NCBI GenBank assembly: GCA_041663645.1
Contig: JBAYMH010000004.1
Location: 1 to 64,000 of the forward strand
Source: Minisyncoccus sp023229485
GTDB taxonomy: Bacteria > Patescibacteriota > Minisyncoccia > Minisyncoccales > Minisyncoccaceae
Length of the DNA: 64,000 bases
Direction: 5' to 3'
This document shows, in pieces, positions 18,658 through 26,208 of this stretch. Each line of letters opens with the position of its first letter. The stretch's first letter is position 1. Both the position numbers and the translations under genes were made by a program. The notes beneath the pieces are model-generated. The model did not search any database. It was given only the letters and a program-made list of their open reading frames with translations, and was not told the DNA's origin.

Positions 18658-18687
18658 ATTATACTATAACTAAATATGCCTTGGCAA
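18658..18687 (-). promoter_or_regulatory. Promoter of the DUF2090-lipocalin operon, with palindrome
   Basis: On the minus strand TTGCCA (18687-18682) and TATAAT (18663-18658) are 18 bp apart, 12 bp before the DUF2090 ATG. The -35 box overlaps the inverted repeat TGCC-TT-GGCA (18677-18686), which could be an operator for the neighbouring TetR protein. The operator role is inference. Confidence 0.5.
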
Positions 18688-18692
18688 TTTAA

Positions 18693-18721
18693 TTGACATC
18701 ATTATTTCATTGAGTTATTAT
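18693..18721 (+). promoter_or_regulatory. Sigma70-type promoter of the tetR gene
   Basis: A consensus TTGACA (18693-18698) is followed after 17 bp by TATTAT (18716-18721). The tetR ATG is at 18768. It lies back to back with the minus-strand promoter, only 6 bp from its -35 box, so one bound repressor could control both. Confidence 0.65.
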
Positions 18722-18767
18722 TTTCTTGTTCCTCTACCGGATAGAAGTTAGATAATTATTCAAATTT

Positions 18768-19358
18768 ATGAAAAAAAATAAGGAAATTCAAAACATAACA
18801 AAAGATAAGATATTGGAAGTATCTGGCATGTTTTTTGCACGCCATGGGTATAAAGGAGTTTCTTTAAGTATGATAGCCGAAAAGGTTGGAATTAGAAAAG
18901 CTTCTTTGTACTACTATTTTAAAAATAAAGAGGATTTATATTTTGCTTCGGTTGAGAAAATGTATGACGAGCTTGATTCTGAGATTAGTAAATTAGTGAT
19001 TAGAGATATTGATGCAGATAAAAAAATGAAAGGAGTTATATCTACCTATATTGATTTTTCTATTAAAAAGGAAAAATTTATAAGAGCCGTAATTCAGAAT
19101 TTTCCTTCGAAGAAAAAACAGAAGAAAAAATTTGATAATTTAGTCAAGAAAAGAGAAGTAATCATTGAAAAAATAAAACCTGTAATAAGGGATTGTTTAA
19201 AGAAAAAAGCTAACGGAATCGACTTGGGAATGATGGCGTATGTTATTATGGGAGGTATTAATATAATAATGGAGGATATTATTTATAGTGGAGATAAAGA
19301 TATTGTTAATTCTCGAGATATTGCGAATAAGATTTTTGCGATAATAGTAAAAAAGTAG
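18768..19358 (+). CDS. TetR/AcrR family transcriptional regulator
   Basis: The 196-residue protein has a TetR-type helix-turn-helix at residues ~10-58, with FARHGYKGVSLSMIAEKVG and RKASLYYYFKNKEDLY as the typical helix 2-3 and helix 4 text. The C-terminal ligand-binding region is all-helical and not assignable to a ligand. The divergent partner operon (DUF2090 and lipocalin-like) shares a 122-bp intergenic region holding both promoters and a palindrome, so it is the best candidate target, together with autoregulation. Confidence 0.92.
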   Translation: MKKNKEIQNITKDKILEVSGMFFARHGYKGVSLSMIAEKVGIRKASLYYYFKNKEDLYFASVEKMYDELDSEISKLVIRDIDADKKMKGVISTYIDFSIKKEKFIRAVIQNFPSKKKQKKKFDNLVKKREVIIEKIKPVIRDCLKKKANGIDLGMMAYVIMGGINIIMEDIIYSGDKDIVNSRDIANKIFAIIVKK

Positions 19359-19407
19359 TTTCGTCGATATCTATACAAAATATATAATAAAATGATATAA
19401 TTAGTGC

Positions 19408-19881
19408 ATGAAAATACAAAAATATATAAAACCCTTACTGTTTGCTATTATTTGTCTTACTGTTGGATTTTTATCTTCTTGGTTTACTGGCGAAGGTGTC
19501 GCGGCGACATATCTGAGCCTAACCAGGCCTATTTTTGCTCCTCCTGGTTGGTTATTTGGGCCCGTATGGGCTATTCTCTATGCCATGATGGGTGTTTCTT
19601 TTTATCTTATTTGGGAAAAGAGAAACGAATTTAAAATAAATACTGCTTCAACTTTATTTTTTGTTCAACTTTTTTTGAATTTTTTTTGGTCAATCATATT
19701 TTTTCGTTGGCATAATCTTTCTTTAGCTTTTTACGAGATATTAATACTACTCATTATTCTTTTCTTTAATTTTTATTATTTTAAAAAAATATCTAAAACA
19801 GCTGCATATCTTCTGATTCCTTATATTCTGTGGGTTTTCTTCGCTACTATTTTAACTTTCTCAATTTTGAATTTAAATTAA
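19408..19881 (+). CDS. tspO: TspO/MBR (translocator protein) family protein
   Basis: The 157-residue membrane protein has five hydrophobic segments. It carries the TspO signatures YLSLTRPIFAPPGWLFGPVW (residues ~33-52), ALYAMMGVS-type helix 2 text, and FFLNFFWSIIFFRWHNL in the third and fourth helices. TspO proteins bind tetrapyrroles such as protoporphyrin IX and are tied to stress responses. No tetrapyrrole genes are in the window. It follows tetR by 49 bp and may be under its control. Confidence 0.93.
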   Translation: MKIQKYIKPLLFAIICLTVGFLSSWFTGEGVAATYLSLTRPIFAPPGWLFGPVWAILYAMMGVSFYLIWEKRNEFKINTASTLFFVQLFLNFFWSIIFFRWHNLSLAFYEILILLIILFFNFYYFKKISKTAAYLLIPYILWVFFATILTFSILNLN

Positions 19882-19891
19882 AAGAAAAATA

Positions 19892-20890
19892 ATGTCAGAA
19901 ATAATATCAAAACTTAAAGAAGCTAATCTTTTGGGACGAGGTGGGGCAAATTTTCCTGTTTGGCAAAAATGGGAAGCGGTTGTAAAAAATAGCGATCCTG
20001 AAAAATATATAGTCTGTAATGGGGCGGAAGGAGAGCCTGATGTCCATAAGGATGAGTATATTATTAGGAATTATCCTAACGATCTTGTTGATGGGATTAA
20101 GATAGCGATAAACGAAATTTCTGCCAAAAAAGCTTATTTATATCTTAACCATAATTACTATAACGACTATAAGGATATTCTACTTGCTAGTATTGGCAAT
20201 GCTCCCATAGAAATAATAGAAAAGGGTAGGGGCTATATTGCTGGTGAGGAAACGGCTATTTGTACGTTTATAGAACATGGATACGTTAGCCCAAGACAAA
20301 AGCCGCCATTTATTTCTGACGCAGGCTTGTGGGGAAAGCCAACCTTATTGAATAACGTAGAGACTTTTTATTATGTTTCAAAAGTAGATAAAGGGGAATA
20401 CAACGGCAAGAGATTTGTTTCTATTGAAGGCGATGTTGATAACTCTGGCACTTTTGAAAAAAGTATTGATTTAACTATTACCGAAATCTTAAAGGATACC
20501 AATAATTATCCTGATTTTGATTTTTTTGTTCAGGTTGGAGGTGGTGCTGAGGGGTTAATTATGTTGGCTTCTGAATTAGACGTTCCTTTATCTGGATGTG
20601 GGGCATTAAAAATTTTTAACACAAAAGCAACAGATATTTTTGCCTTAATGGAATATTGGGCTGATTTCTTGAATTGTGGCAATTGTGATAAATGTGTTCC
20701 TTGTCGTGAAGGGTTATATAGAATTTTTGAGATGATAAAATCCAGAAATATTGATAAAGAAAAATTATTTGATTTGTTTGATGTCTTGGAAAAGACTAGC
20801 TTCTGTGCTCTTGGAAGAGGGGCTAGTGGACCATTTAAGAGCTTGATTTTAAAACTTAATTTTGAAAAATATGGAAAAGAAAAGCATTAA
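19892..20890 (+). CDS. NuoF/HydB-like flavin and Fe-S subunit
   Basis: This 332-residue protein is a short form of the NADH-binding subunit found in complex I (NuoF) and in NAD-linked [FeFe] hydrogenases. It has the FMN/NADH region LLGRGGANFPVWQKWE (~13-28) and GYIAGEETAI (~113-122), an SLBB-like middle, and a C-terminal 4Fe-4S motif CGNCDKCVPCREG (~267-279) with a fourth Cys in FCALGRG. It lacks the N-terminal thioredoxin-like 2Fe-2S part of longer homologues, and no NuoE-like gene is nearby. It overlaps the hydrogenase gene by 20 bp, so the two very likely form one NAD(P)H- or flavin-linked complex. Confidence 0.88.
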   Translation: MSEIISKLKEANLLGRGGANFPVWQKWEAVVKNSDPEKYIVCNGAEGEPDVHKDEYIIRNYPNDLVDGIKIAINEISAKKAYLYLNHNYYNDYKDILLASIGNAPIEIIEKGRGYIAGEETAICTFIEHGYVSPRQKPPFISDAGLWGKPTLLNNVETFYYVSKVDKGEYNGKRFVSIEGDVDNSGTFEKSIDLTITEILKDTNNYPDFDFFVQVGGGAEGLIMLASELDVPLSGCGALKIFNTKATDIFALMEYWADFLNCGNCDKCVPCREGLYRIFEMIKSRNIDKEKLFDLFDVLEKTSFCALGRGASGPFKSLILKLNFEKYGKEKH

Positions 20891-22592
20891 AATAGTAATA
20901 GATGGAAAAGAAGTTGTCGGATTTGACGGACAAACAATACTTGAAATTGCGATTGATAATAATATAATGATTCCAAATTTATGTTATCATTCGGATCTTA
21001 AGCCAAAAGCAAGTTGTCGTTTATGTATCGTAGAAATAGTTGGCAAAAGGGGGTATCAGACTGCCTGCTCAACTAAGGCTGAGGATGGGATGATAATAAC
21101 TTCCGAAAATGAAGAGATTTTAAAATTGCGAAAGACAAACTTAGAATTACTTTTTTCTCAGCATGACGAGAAATGTAGCGATTGTATTAAAAGTGATAGT
21201 TGTAGGCTACTTGAACTTGCGAATAAGTACAATGTTGATATTTCAAGATTTTCTGATCGAAAATGTAATTTTCCAGAAATAGATTTTGGACCTTCAATTC
21301 ATTTCGATTCTTCAAAATGTATTGACTGTAAGAATTGCGTAGAGGTGTGTTCCAAGCAAAATGTTAACTTTTTAGAGGTTCGGGAGGAGGGTTCTTTTTT
21401 TCAAATTTGTCCTTCTCGAAATAAAGAACGAGATTGTGTGTATTGTGGTCAGTGCGTTGTCCATTGTCCGACTGGAGCTTTTCAGGAGGTTGATGCTATT
21501 AAGCTTGTTGAGGATGCAATAAAAGACGTAACAAAAATAGTTGTTTTTCAAATTGCCCCTGCTGTTAGGACTAGTATTGGTGAAGAATTTGGGATGGGTT
21601 ATGGTGTAATCGCGACTGAGAAAATAGTTGCGGGAATTAGAAAACTTGGGATTAATAATGTTTTTGATGTTTCGGCAGCGGCAGATATCGTTACTATGGA
21701 GGAGGCTGAGGAGCTTATTTGGAGAATTTCGAATGGAGGCGTTTTGCCGATGTTTACTTCCTGTTGTCCAGCTTGGGTAAAATACTTGGAGTTTTATCAT
21801 CCTGAATTGATTCCTAATTTAACTAGTGTTAGAAGTCCTCAGGTTTTGTTTGGTGGATTAACGAAAACTTTTTGGGCTAGTAAGCAAGAAATAGATCCTA
21901 AAAATATTTTCGTTGTTTCTATAATGCCTTGCACGGCAAAAAAATATGAAATAAGAAGAGAAGAGAATCTTGTTGATGGTATGAATCCTGTTGATGCTGT
22001 TCTGACAACGTATGAATTAGCCTGTATGTTTAAAAAGAATAATATTGATTTAAAGAATATTGAACCAGAAAATATGACTCCATTATGGGGAGATGCAACT
22101 GGTGCGGGAGTCATTTATGGAACTAGTGGAGGAGTAACTGAATCGGCATTGAGGACGGCTGTATTTAAGTTAACTGGTAAAAATCCTGAGACAATCGAGT
22201 TTACTTCATTGCGAGGGCTTGATGAATCAAAAGAGGCGAGTGTAAAAATCGGTGATTTGACTTTAAAGGTTGCGGTCGTTAATGGATTGTCTAATGCCGA
22301 AAAACTAATTGAGAAGATAAGAGACAATCCTGATTTATATCATTATATTGAAGTTATGGCTTGTCCTGGAGGATGTATTGGCGGAGGTGGGCAGCCGCTA
22401 CCTACAGATAGTAAAATTAGAAAGCTGAGATCAGAGGGATTGTATAAAATAGATCAAGGTAAGCAAAAAAGATTGGCACATGAAAGTGTTTTGGTAGATG
22501 GTATTTATAAAGAATATTTAGATAACGAGGAAAATATTCATAAAGTATGTCATACTAGATATGGAAAAAAAGAGAAAGAAAATAATTTTTAA
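20871..22592 (+). CDS. [FeFe] hydrogenase, catalytic subunit
   Basis: This enzyme interconverts protons and H2. With the ATG at 20871 it has 573 residues. The order is: N-terminal 2Fe-2S domain (NLCYHSD, SCRLC, ACST), a His/Cys-ligated 4Fe-4S domain (HDEKCSDC), two 4Fe-4S motifs (CIDCKNCVEVC and CVYCGQCVVHCP), then the H-cluster domain with L1 TSCCPAW near 296, L2 MPCTAKKYE near 352 and L3 MACPGGCIGGGGQP near 496. All cluster cysteines are present. An upstream in-frame TTG at 20862 is possible but the ATG is preferred. No maturation genes (HydE, HydF, HydG) are in the window. Confidence 0.96.
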   Translation: MEKKSIKIVIDGKEVVGFDGQTILEIAIDNNIMIPNLCYHSDLKPKASCRLCIVEIVGKRGYQTACSTKAEDGMIITSENEEILKLRKTNLELLFSQHDEKCSDCIKSDSCRLLELANKYNVDISRFSDRKCNFPEIDFGPSIHFDSSKCIDCKNCVEVCSKQNVNFLEVREEGSFFQICPSRNKERDCVYCGQCVVHCPTGAFQEVDAIKLVEDAIKDVTKIVVFQIAPAVRTSIGEEFGMGYGVIATEKIVAGIRKLGINNVFDVSAAADIVTMEEAEELIWRISNGGVLPMFTSCCPAWVKYLEFYHPELIPNLTSVRSPQVLFGGLTKTFWASKQEIDPKNIFVVSIMPCTAKKYEIRREENLVDGMNPVDAVLTTYELACMFKKNNIDLKNIEPENMTPLWGDATGAGVIYGTSGGVTESALRTAVFKLTGKNPETIEFTSLRGLDESKEASVKIGDLTLKVAVVNGLSNAEKLIEKIRDNPDLYHYIEVMACPGGCIGGGGQPLPTDSKIRKLRSEGLYKIDQGKQKRLAHESVLVDGIYKEYLDNEENIHKVCHTRYGKKEKENNF

Positions 22593-22604
22593 ATAAGTAA
22601 AATT

Positions 22605-23111
22605 ATGAATCAATCAAAAGTAGTTGCTATTTCAAGGGATTATTCGATGTTGATTAATTTTGCGGTAATCTTATCTTTAATCGTTTTAGCTCCATTGCTT
22701 TCAAATCAAATATTGACCGGAACTTTAGTAAATTCTTTGTTAGTTGTATCGGTTTTTTTATTTGGTTTTAGTGGGGCATTTTTATTAGTATTTATACCGA
22801 GTATTATTTCTTGGTTTTTAGGATTATTACCCCTTGCAATGGGTCCAATGATTCCTTTTATATTTGTAGGAAATTTAATTTTTATCGGTGTTATTGGTAT
22901 AATAAAAGATAAAAATTATTGGTTGGGATTTGTTGCGGCTAGTGCAAAGGCTGTTTTTCTTTTTGTATCTAGTTATGTTTTGTTTAATTTTTTTGTCGGA
23001 GGAAATAATGCAAAAATAGTAGCTTCGATGATGGGATATGTACAAGTATTAACTGCTAGCTTGGGAGTGGTATTGGCATATGGAGTTTTAAAAATATTAA
23101 AAAGGATTTAA
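22605..23111 (+). CDS. Small polytopic membrane protein near the hydrogenase
   Basis: The 168-residue protein has five to six hydrophobic segments and an internal FIPSIISWFLGLLP and MIPFIFVGNLIFIGVIG pattern. This recalls the substrate-binding (S) components of ECF transporters and small membrane proteins found beside iron hydrogenases. No ECF ATPase or T component is in view. It begins 12 bp after the hydrogenase stop, so it is probably co-expressed with it. A role in metal or cofactor uptake for the hydrogenase is only a guess. Confidence 0.6.
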   Translation: MNQSKVVAISRDYSMLINFAVILSLIVLAPLLSNQILTGTLVNSLLVVSVFLFGFSGAFLLVFIPSIISWFLGLLPLAMGPMIPFIFVGNLIFIGVIGIIKDKNYWLGFVAASAKAVFLFVSSYVLFNFFVGGNNAKIVASMMGYVQVLTASLGVVLAYGVLKILKRI

Positions 23112-23139
23112 TAATAATAAATAAAAAAAGAATAAAAAA

Positions 23140-23469
23140 ATGACATTTCAAGAATATCAAGATGAGGCAAGAAAAACTGCAATTTATCCCAATATAGATA
23201 GTAATTTTATTTATCCTACACTTGGATTAGTCGGTGAAGCAGGAGAGGTTGCCGAAAAGATAAAAAAAGTAATTCGTGATGATAACTATCAAATCAGTGA
23301 TGAGAAGAGAATTGAGCTTGGAAAAGAACTTGGAGATGTTCTTTGGTATATTGCTAATCTTTCAAAAGAGTTAGGACTTTCTCTTGAGGATGTTGCTGGT
23401 AGAAATTTGGAAAAATTAAAATCTCGTCAGCAAAGGAATGAGCTGGGTGGAAGTGGAGATAATAGATAG
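23140..23469 (+). CDS. MazG-like nucleotide pyrophosphohydrolase
   Basis: The 109-residue protein is a single-domain all-alpha NTP pyrophosphohydrolase. The metal-binding acidic motifs are visible: GEAGEVAEKIKK (residues ~31-42, ExxE) and ELGDVLWYIANL (~67-78, ExxD). Such proteins hydrolyse non-canonical or excess nucleoside triphosphates to monophosphates. The length is that of stand-alone MazG domains. Repeat copy 3 starts immediately at its stop codon, so the repeat may serve as its 3' end. Confidence 0.88.
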   Translation: MTFQEYQDEARKTAIYPNIDSNFIYPTLGLVGEAGEVAEKIKKVIRDDNYQISDEKRIELGKELGDVLWYIANLSKELGLSLEDVAGRNLEKLKSRQQRNELGGSGDNR

Positions 23470-23685
23470 GGAGAAGGATTGTGTAAAATTTAGAATGGAG
23501 TCGTAATTCTTCTTAATATATTCTTTTTCTTCGACATAAATTCTTTGCTAAGAATTTAACTGCTTGCTTTCAGTCAAAGCAAGAGGCGAAGAAAAAGAAA
23601 TATTAAGACGAGTTACTTAGTAGAAAATTTGAACGTGCCAAGGGGTGAAGGGGTGGAATATGGTAGATTGTTTCACAATCTTTTA
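23469..23685 (+). repeat. Structured dispersed repeat, copy 3
   Basis: It begins with GGGAGAAGGATTGTGTAAAA at the mazG stop codon. The outer stem pairs a strand near 23511-23533 with its complement near 23587-23608. Hairpin 1 is AAATTCTT-TGCT-AAGAATTT (23538-23557). Hairpin 2 is CTTGCTTT-CAGTC-AAAGCAAG (23563-23583). Hairpin 2 differs in sequence from copies 2 and 4 but keeps full pairing and the CAGTC loop. The terminal hairpin AGATTGT-TTC-ACAATCT is at 23665-23681, then TTTT. The gap up to the next gene at 23731 holds nothing else. Confidence 0.82.
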
Positions 23686-23730
23686 GTGGAGGTGTTTTTA
23701 AAGGTAAATTATAAAAATAATATATAAAAT

Positions 23731-24009
23731 ATGGAAAGTAAAAATTTTGCTATGTCTATTTTAGATAACTATGTTAAAAAAATTAGCTCAAGCTGGTGGG
23801 ATATTTTTATTACTGGGTTATTGTTTTTTATTTTTGGATTAATTTTTATTATTTGGCCAGAAGAAGCCGTAATGTTTATTGCTTATATTGTTGGCATTGT
23901 GGCGATACTTGTTGGAGTATCAATTATGTATAACTCTTTTAAAGTAAAAAATATTGAGAAGAATTATAAAAAAATGAAAGAAGACTTATTGGGTAAATTT
24001 TTTGATTAA
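23731..24009 (+). CDS. Small two-TM protein, DUF308/HdeD-like
   Basis: The 92-residue protein has two membrane segments (residues ~25-45 and ~48-70) after a short amphipathic start containing SSWWDIFITGLLFFIFG. IIWPEEAVMFIAYIVGI between and within them is typical of the DUF308 repeat seen in HdeD acid-resistance membrane proteins, here only one unit. A Lys-rich tail follows. Its stop lies 4 bp before the next gene's ATG, which suggests coupling. Confidence 0.65.
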   Translation: MESKNFAMSILDNYVKKISSSWWDIFITGLLFFIFGLIFIIWPEEAVMFIAYIVGIVAILVGVSIMYNSFKVKNIEKNYKKMKEDLLGKFFD

Positions 24010-24013
24010 TTTT

Positions 24014-24859
24014 ATGCAAGAGAAGAGTTATGTTATAAATGCGTCAGGCGAAAAGGAGCTTTTTTCTGAAAAGAAATTTTCTAGTTCTATTAAGCGTGCT
24101 GGTGCTTCGGGAGTTGTTGTGTCTAAAGTATTAAGTGATGTTAAAAAAAATATTTTTCCTGATATAAAGACTTCTGAAATTTTTAAATTAGCTAAATCTT
24201 CTCTTGAGAAAGAACAACTAAAATTTGCTTTAAGGTTTAGTCTTAAAGAATCAATAAAAAGCTTGGGGCCAGCTGGATTCTTTTTTGAAAAGTATATAGC
24301 TGAGGTATTTAAACAATACGGGTACGAAATAAAAGTTGATCAAACGATTTCTGGTAAGTGTATTAATTACGAGATGGATATTATCGCTAAAAAGGATAAA
24401 GTAATTTATTTAGGTGAATGCAAGTATCGGAATCGGGCTGGGGAAAAAATAGATGTAAATGTCTGCTTAAAGGAGTTTGCTTTACTTTATGATGTGCGTA
24501 GTGGTAATTATTTTTCTGGTAGTCCGGACTGTTCTATCCAGAGCTTGATTGTCACAAATACCAAATTTACCGAACAGGCTATTAAATATGCTGAATGTAA
24601 AAGAATTTATTTGCTTGGCTGGCGATATCCAAAAGAGGGGGGACTAGAAAAGTTAATAGAAGATAAAAAGCTATATCCAATTACTATTCTTCCTTCTTTC
24701 AAAAAATATTTGATGGATTTTTTTGTTAGTAAAAACATGATGTTGGCGAAAGATGTTTTGGAAATAAAAGATATTGTAAAATTTGCAGAAACAGCTAAGA
24801 TATCTAAAAAAAGCATAAACGATTTATATCGTGACGCTAGAGCATTGTTAGAAGATTAA
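24014..24859 (+). CDS. ATP-cone plus PD-(D/E)xK nuclease-like protein
   Basis: With the ATG at 24014 the protein has 281 residues. Residues ~1-85 resemble an ATP-cone, the nucleotide-sensing domain of ribonucleotide reductases (EKELFSEKKFSSSIKRAG and later hydrophobic helices). Residues ~90-205 form a restriction-endonuclease-like fold: GPAGFFFEKYIAEVFKQYGY, then NYEMDIIAKKD and YLGECKYR, matching the D...E-x-K active site of Mrr-type nucleases. A C-terminal helical part (~215-281) is unassigned. No methyltransferase is adjacent, so it is not an obvious restriction system. A nucleotide-gated nuclease is inference. Confidence 0.75.
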   Translation: MQEKSYVINASGEKELFSEKKFSSSIKRAGASGVVVSKVLSDVKKNIFPDIKTSEIFKLAKSSLEKEQLKFALRFSLKESIKSLGPAGFFFEKYIAEVFKQYGYEIKVDQTISGKCINYEMDIIAKKDKVIYLGECKYRNRAGEKIDVNVCLKEFALLYDVRSGNYFSGSPDCSIQSLIVTNTKFTEQAIKYAECKRIYLLGWRYPKEGGLEKLIEDKKLYPITILPSFKKYLMDFFVSKNMMLAKDVLEIKDIVKFAETAKISKKSINDLYRDARALLED

Positions 24860-24871
24860 GATTTTAAAATT

Positions 24872-25939
24872 ATGTCACTTCATATAGGTATTGTTGGGCT
24901 TCCTAACGTGGGGAAGTCCACTTTGTTTCAATCGATTACGAAAAAGCAAGTTGATCGTAGTAATTATCCTTTTTGTACAATAGACCCAAACGTGGGTGTC
25001 GTTGCTGTTCCTGATGATAGAGTAGATAAATTAGCTAGTTTAACGAATTCAGCAAAAAAAATATATACAACTATTGAGTTTGTTGATATTGCTGGATTGG
25101 TAGAGGGGGCAAGTCAGGGGGAGGGATTAGGAAATAAGTTTTTGGCAAACATAAGAGAAGTTGATGCCATTGTTTATGTACTTAGGGCATTTAAGAATGA
25201 GAACGTGGTTAATGTAAGATCGGAAATAAATGTCCTGAAGGATAAGGATATTTTGGATACCGAAATGATTTTGAAAGACATGGAAACTGTCGAAAAAAGA
25301 TTAGATTCTTTGGGAAGAGATGCTAAGTCGGGAGATAAAAAGACATTGAAGGAGTTTGAGGCGTTGAAAAAAGTATATGAATTACTTAAAGATGGAAAAA
25401 TAATTTCAGAATATGCCTGGGACGATGAAGAAGAAAAAATAATTAAAAGTTATCAGTTATTATCCTCAAAGCCACGTATATATTTATTGAATGGCAATAA
25501 TGAGGATATTTCTAACGAAGTGCGAGATGTTTTTAAGAAAAATAATTGGAATTTTTTAATAATCAATATTCTAGATCAGTCTGAGGCTTCTGAACTTTCT
25601 CCTGAAGAAAGAGAAGAGTTTGGATTACCGAAGGAATTAAGTCTTGATGGCTTGATTAAAGAATGTTACAAGCTCTTGAATCTTATAACATTTTTTACTA
25701 CTGGAGCTGATGAGACTAGAGCTTGGACGCTTTATAATGGAGATAAAGCTCCAAAGGCAGGAGGTGCTATTCATAGTGATTTCGAAGAATTTTTTATAAG
25801 AGCTGAAGTCGTTAGTTTTGAAAAATTGATTGAACAAAATGGTTTTGCTGGTGCAAGAGAAAAAGGCTTGATTAGGACCGAGGGAAAGGAATATGTTGTG
25901 AGAGATGGAGATGTTATTGAAATAAAAAGTGGAAAATAA
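24872..25939 (+). CDS. ychF: Ribosome-associated P-loop ATPase YchF
   Basis: YchF/OLA1 is an Obg-related P-loop protein that prefers ATP and binds the ribosome. The 355-residue protein has GLPNVGKSTLFQ (G1, residues ~8-19), NYPFCTIDPNVG (switch I), DIAGLVEGASQGEGLGN (G3), an NxxE-type replacement of NKxD in the G4 position (NGNNED), and a C-terminal TGS domain with FTTGADETRAWT. The length is normal. Repeat copy 4 begins right at its stop codon. Confidence 0.95.
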   Translation: MSLHIGIVGLPNVGKSTLFQSITKKQVDRSNYPFCTIDPNVGVVAVPDDRVDKLASLTNSAKKIYTTIEFVDIAGLVEGASQGEGLGNKFLANIREVDAIVYVLRAFKNENVVNVRSEINVLKDKDILDTEMILKDMETVEKRLDSLGRDAKSGDKKTLKEFEALKKVYELLKDGKIISEYAWDDEEEKIIKSYQLLSSKPRIYLLNGNNEDISNEVRDVFKKNNWNFLIINILDQSEASELSPEEREEFGLPKELSLDGLIKECYKLLNLITFFTTGADETRAWTLYNGDKAPKAGGAIHSDFEEFFIRAEVVSFEKLIEQNGFAGAREKGLIRTEGKEYVVRDGDVIEIKSGK

Positions 25940-26168
25940 GAGAGGAGAAGGATTGCGTAAAATTTAAATAAGTTCGTAATCTTTTTAAATGCTTTCCTTT
26001 TGCCATACACAAATTTTCTGCTGAAAATTTGCCTTACTTTATTTTCAGTCAAAATAAAAGGTGTCAAAAGGAAACATTTAAAATGTTGCGTTTATGAAAT
26101 TTTAACGTGCCAAAGGGAGAAGAGTGGAATACGGTAGATTGTTTCACGATTTTTTAAATGTAATTTTT
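25940..26168 (+). repeat. Structured dispersed repeat, copy 4
   Basis: It begins at the first base after the ychF TAA with GAGAGGAGAAGGATTGCG. Hairpin 1 is AAATTTTC-TGCT-GAAAATTT (26011-26030) and hairpin 2 is TTTATTTT-CAGTC-AAAATAAA (26038-26058). Much of it is nearly identical to copy 2. The terminal hairpin AGATTGT-TTC-ACGATTT (26136-26152) stays paired only by using G-T pairs. The rest of the interval to the next gene at 26209 shows nothing else. Confidence 0.82.
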
Positions 26169-26208
26169 GAAGAGCAAGAATGAACAATAATAAAAATTAA
26201 GGGTAAAT

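Noticed and set aside
1..26168. Repeats as integron attC sites
   Set aside because: I looked for the RYYYAAC/GTTRRRY core pair. TTTTAAC occurs but no matching GTT core is placed correctly, there are two separate hairpins, and no integrase or cassette-like gene array is present.
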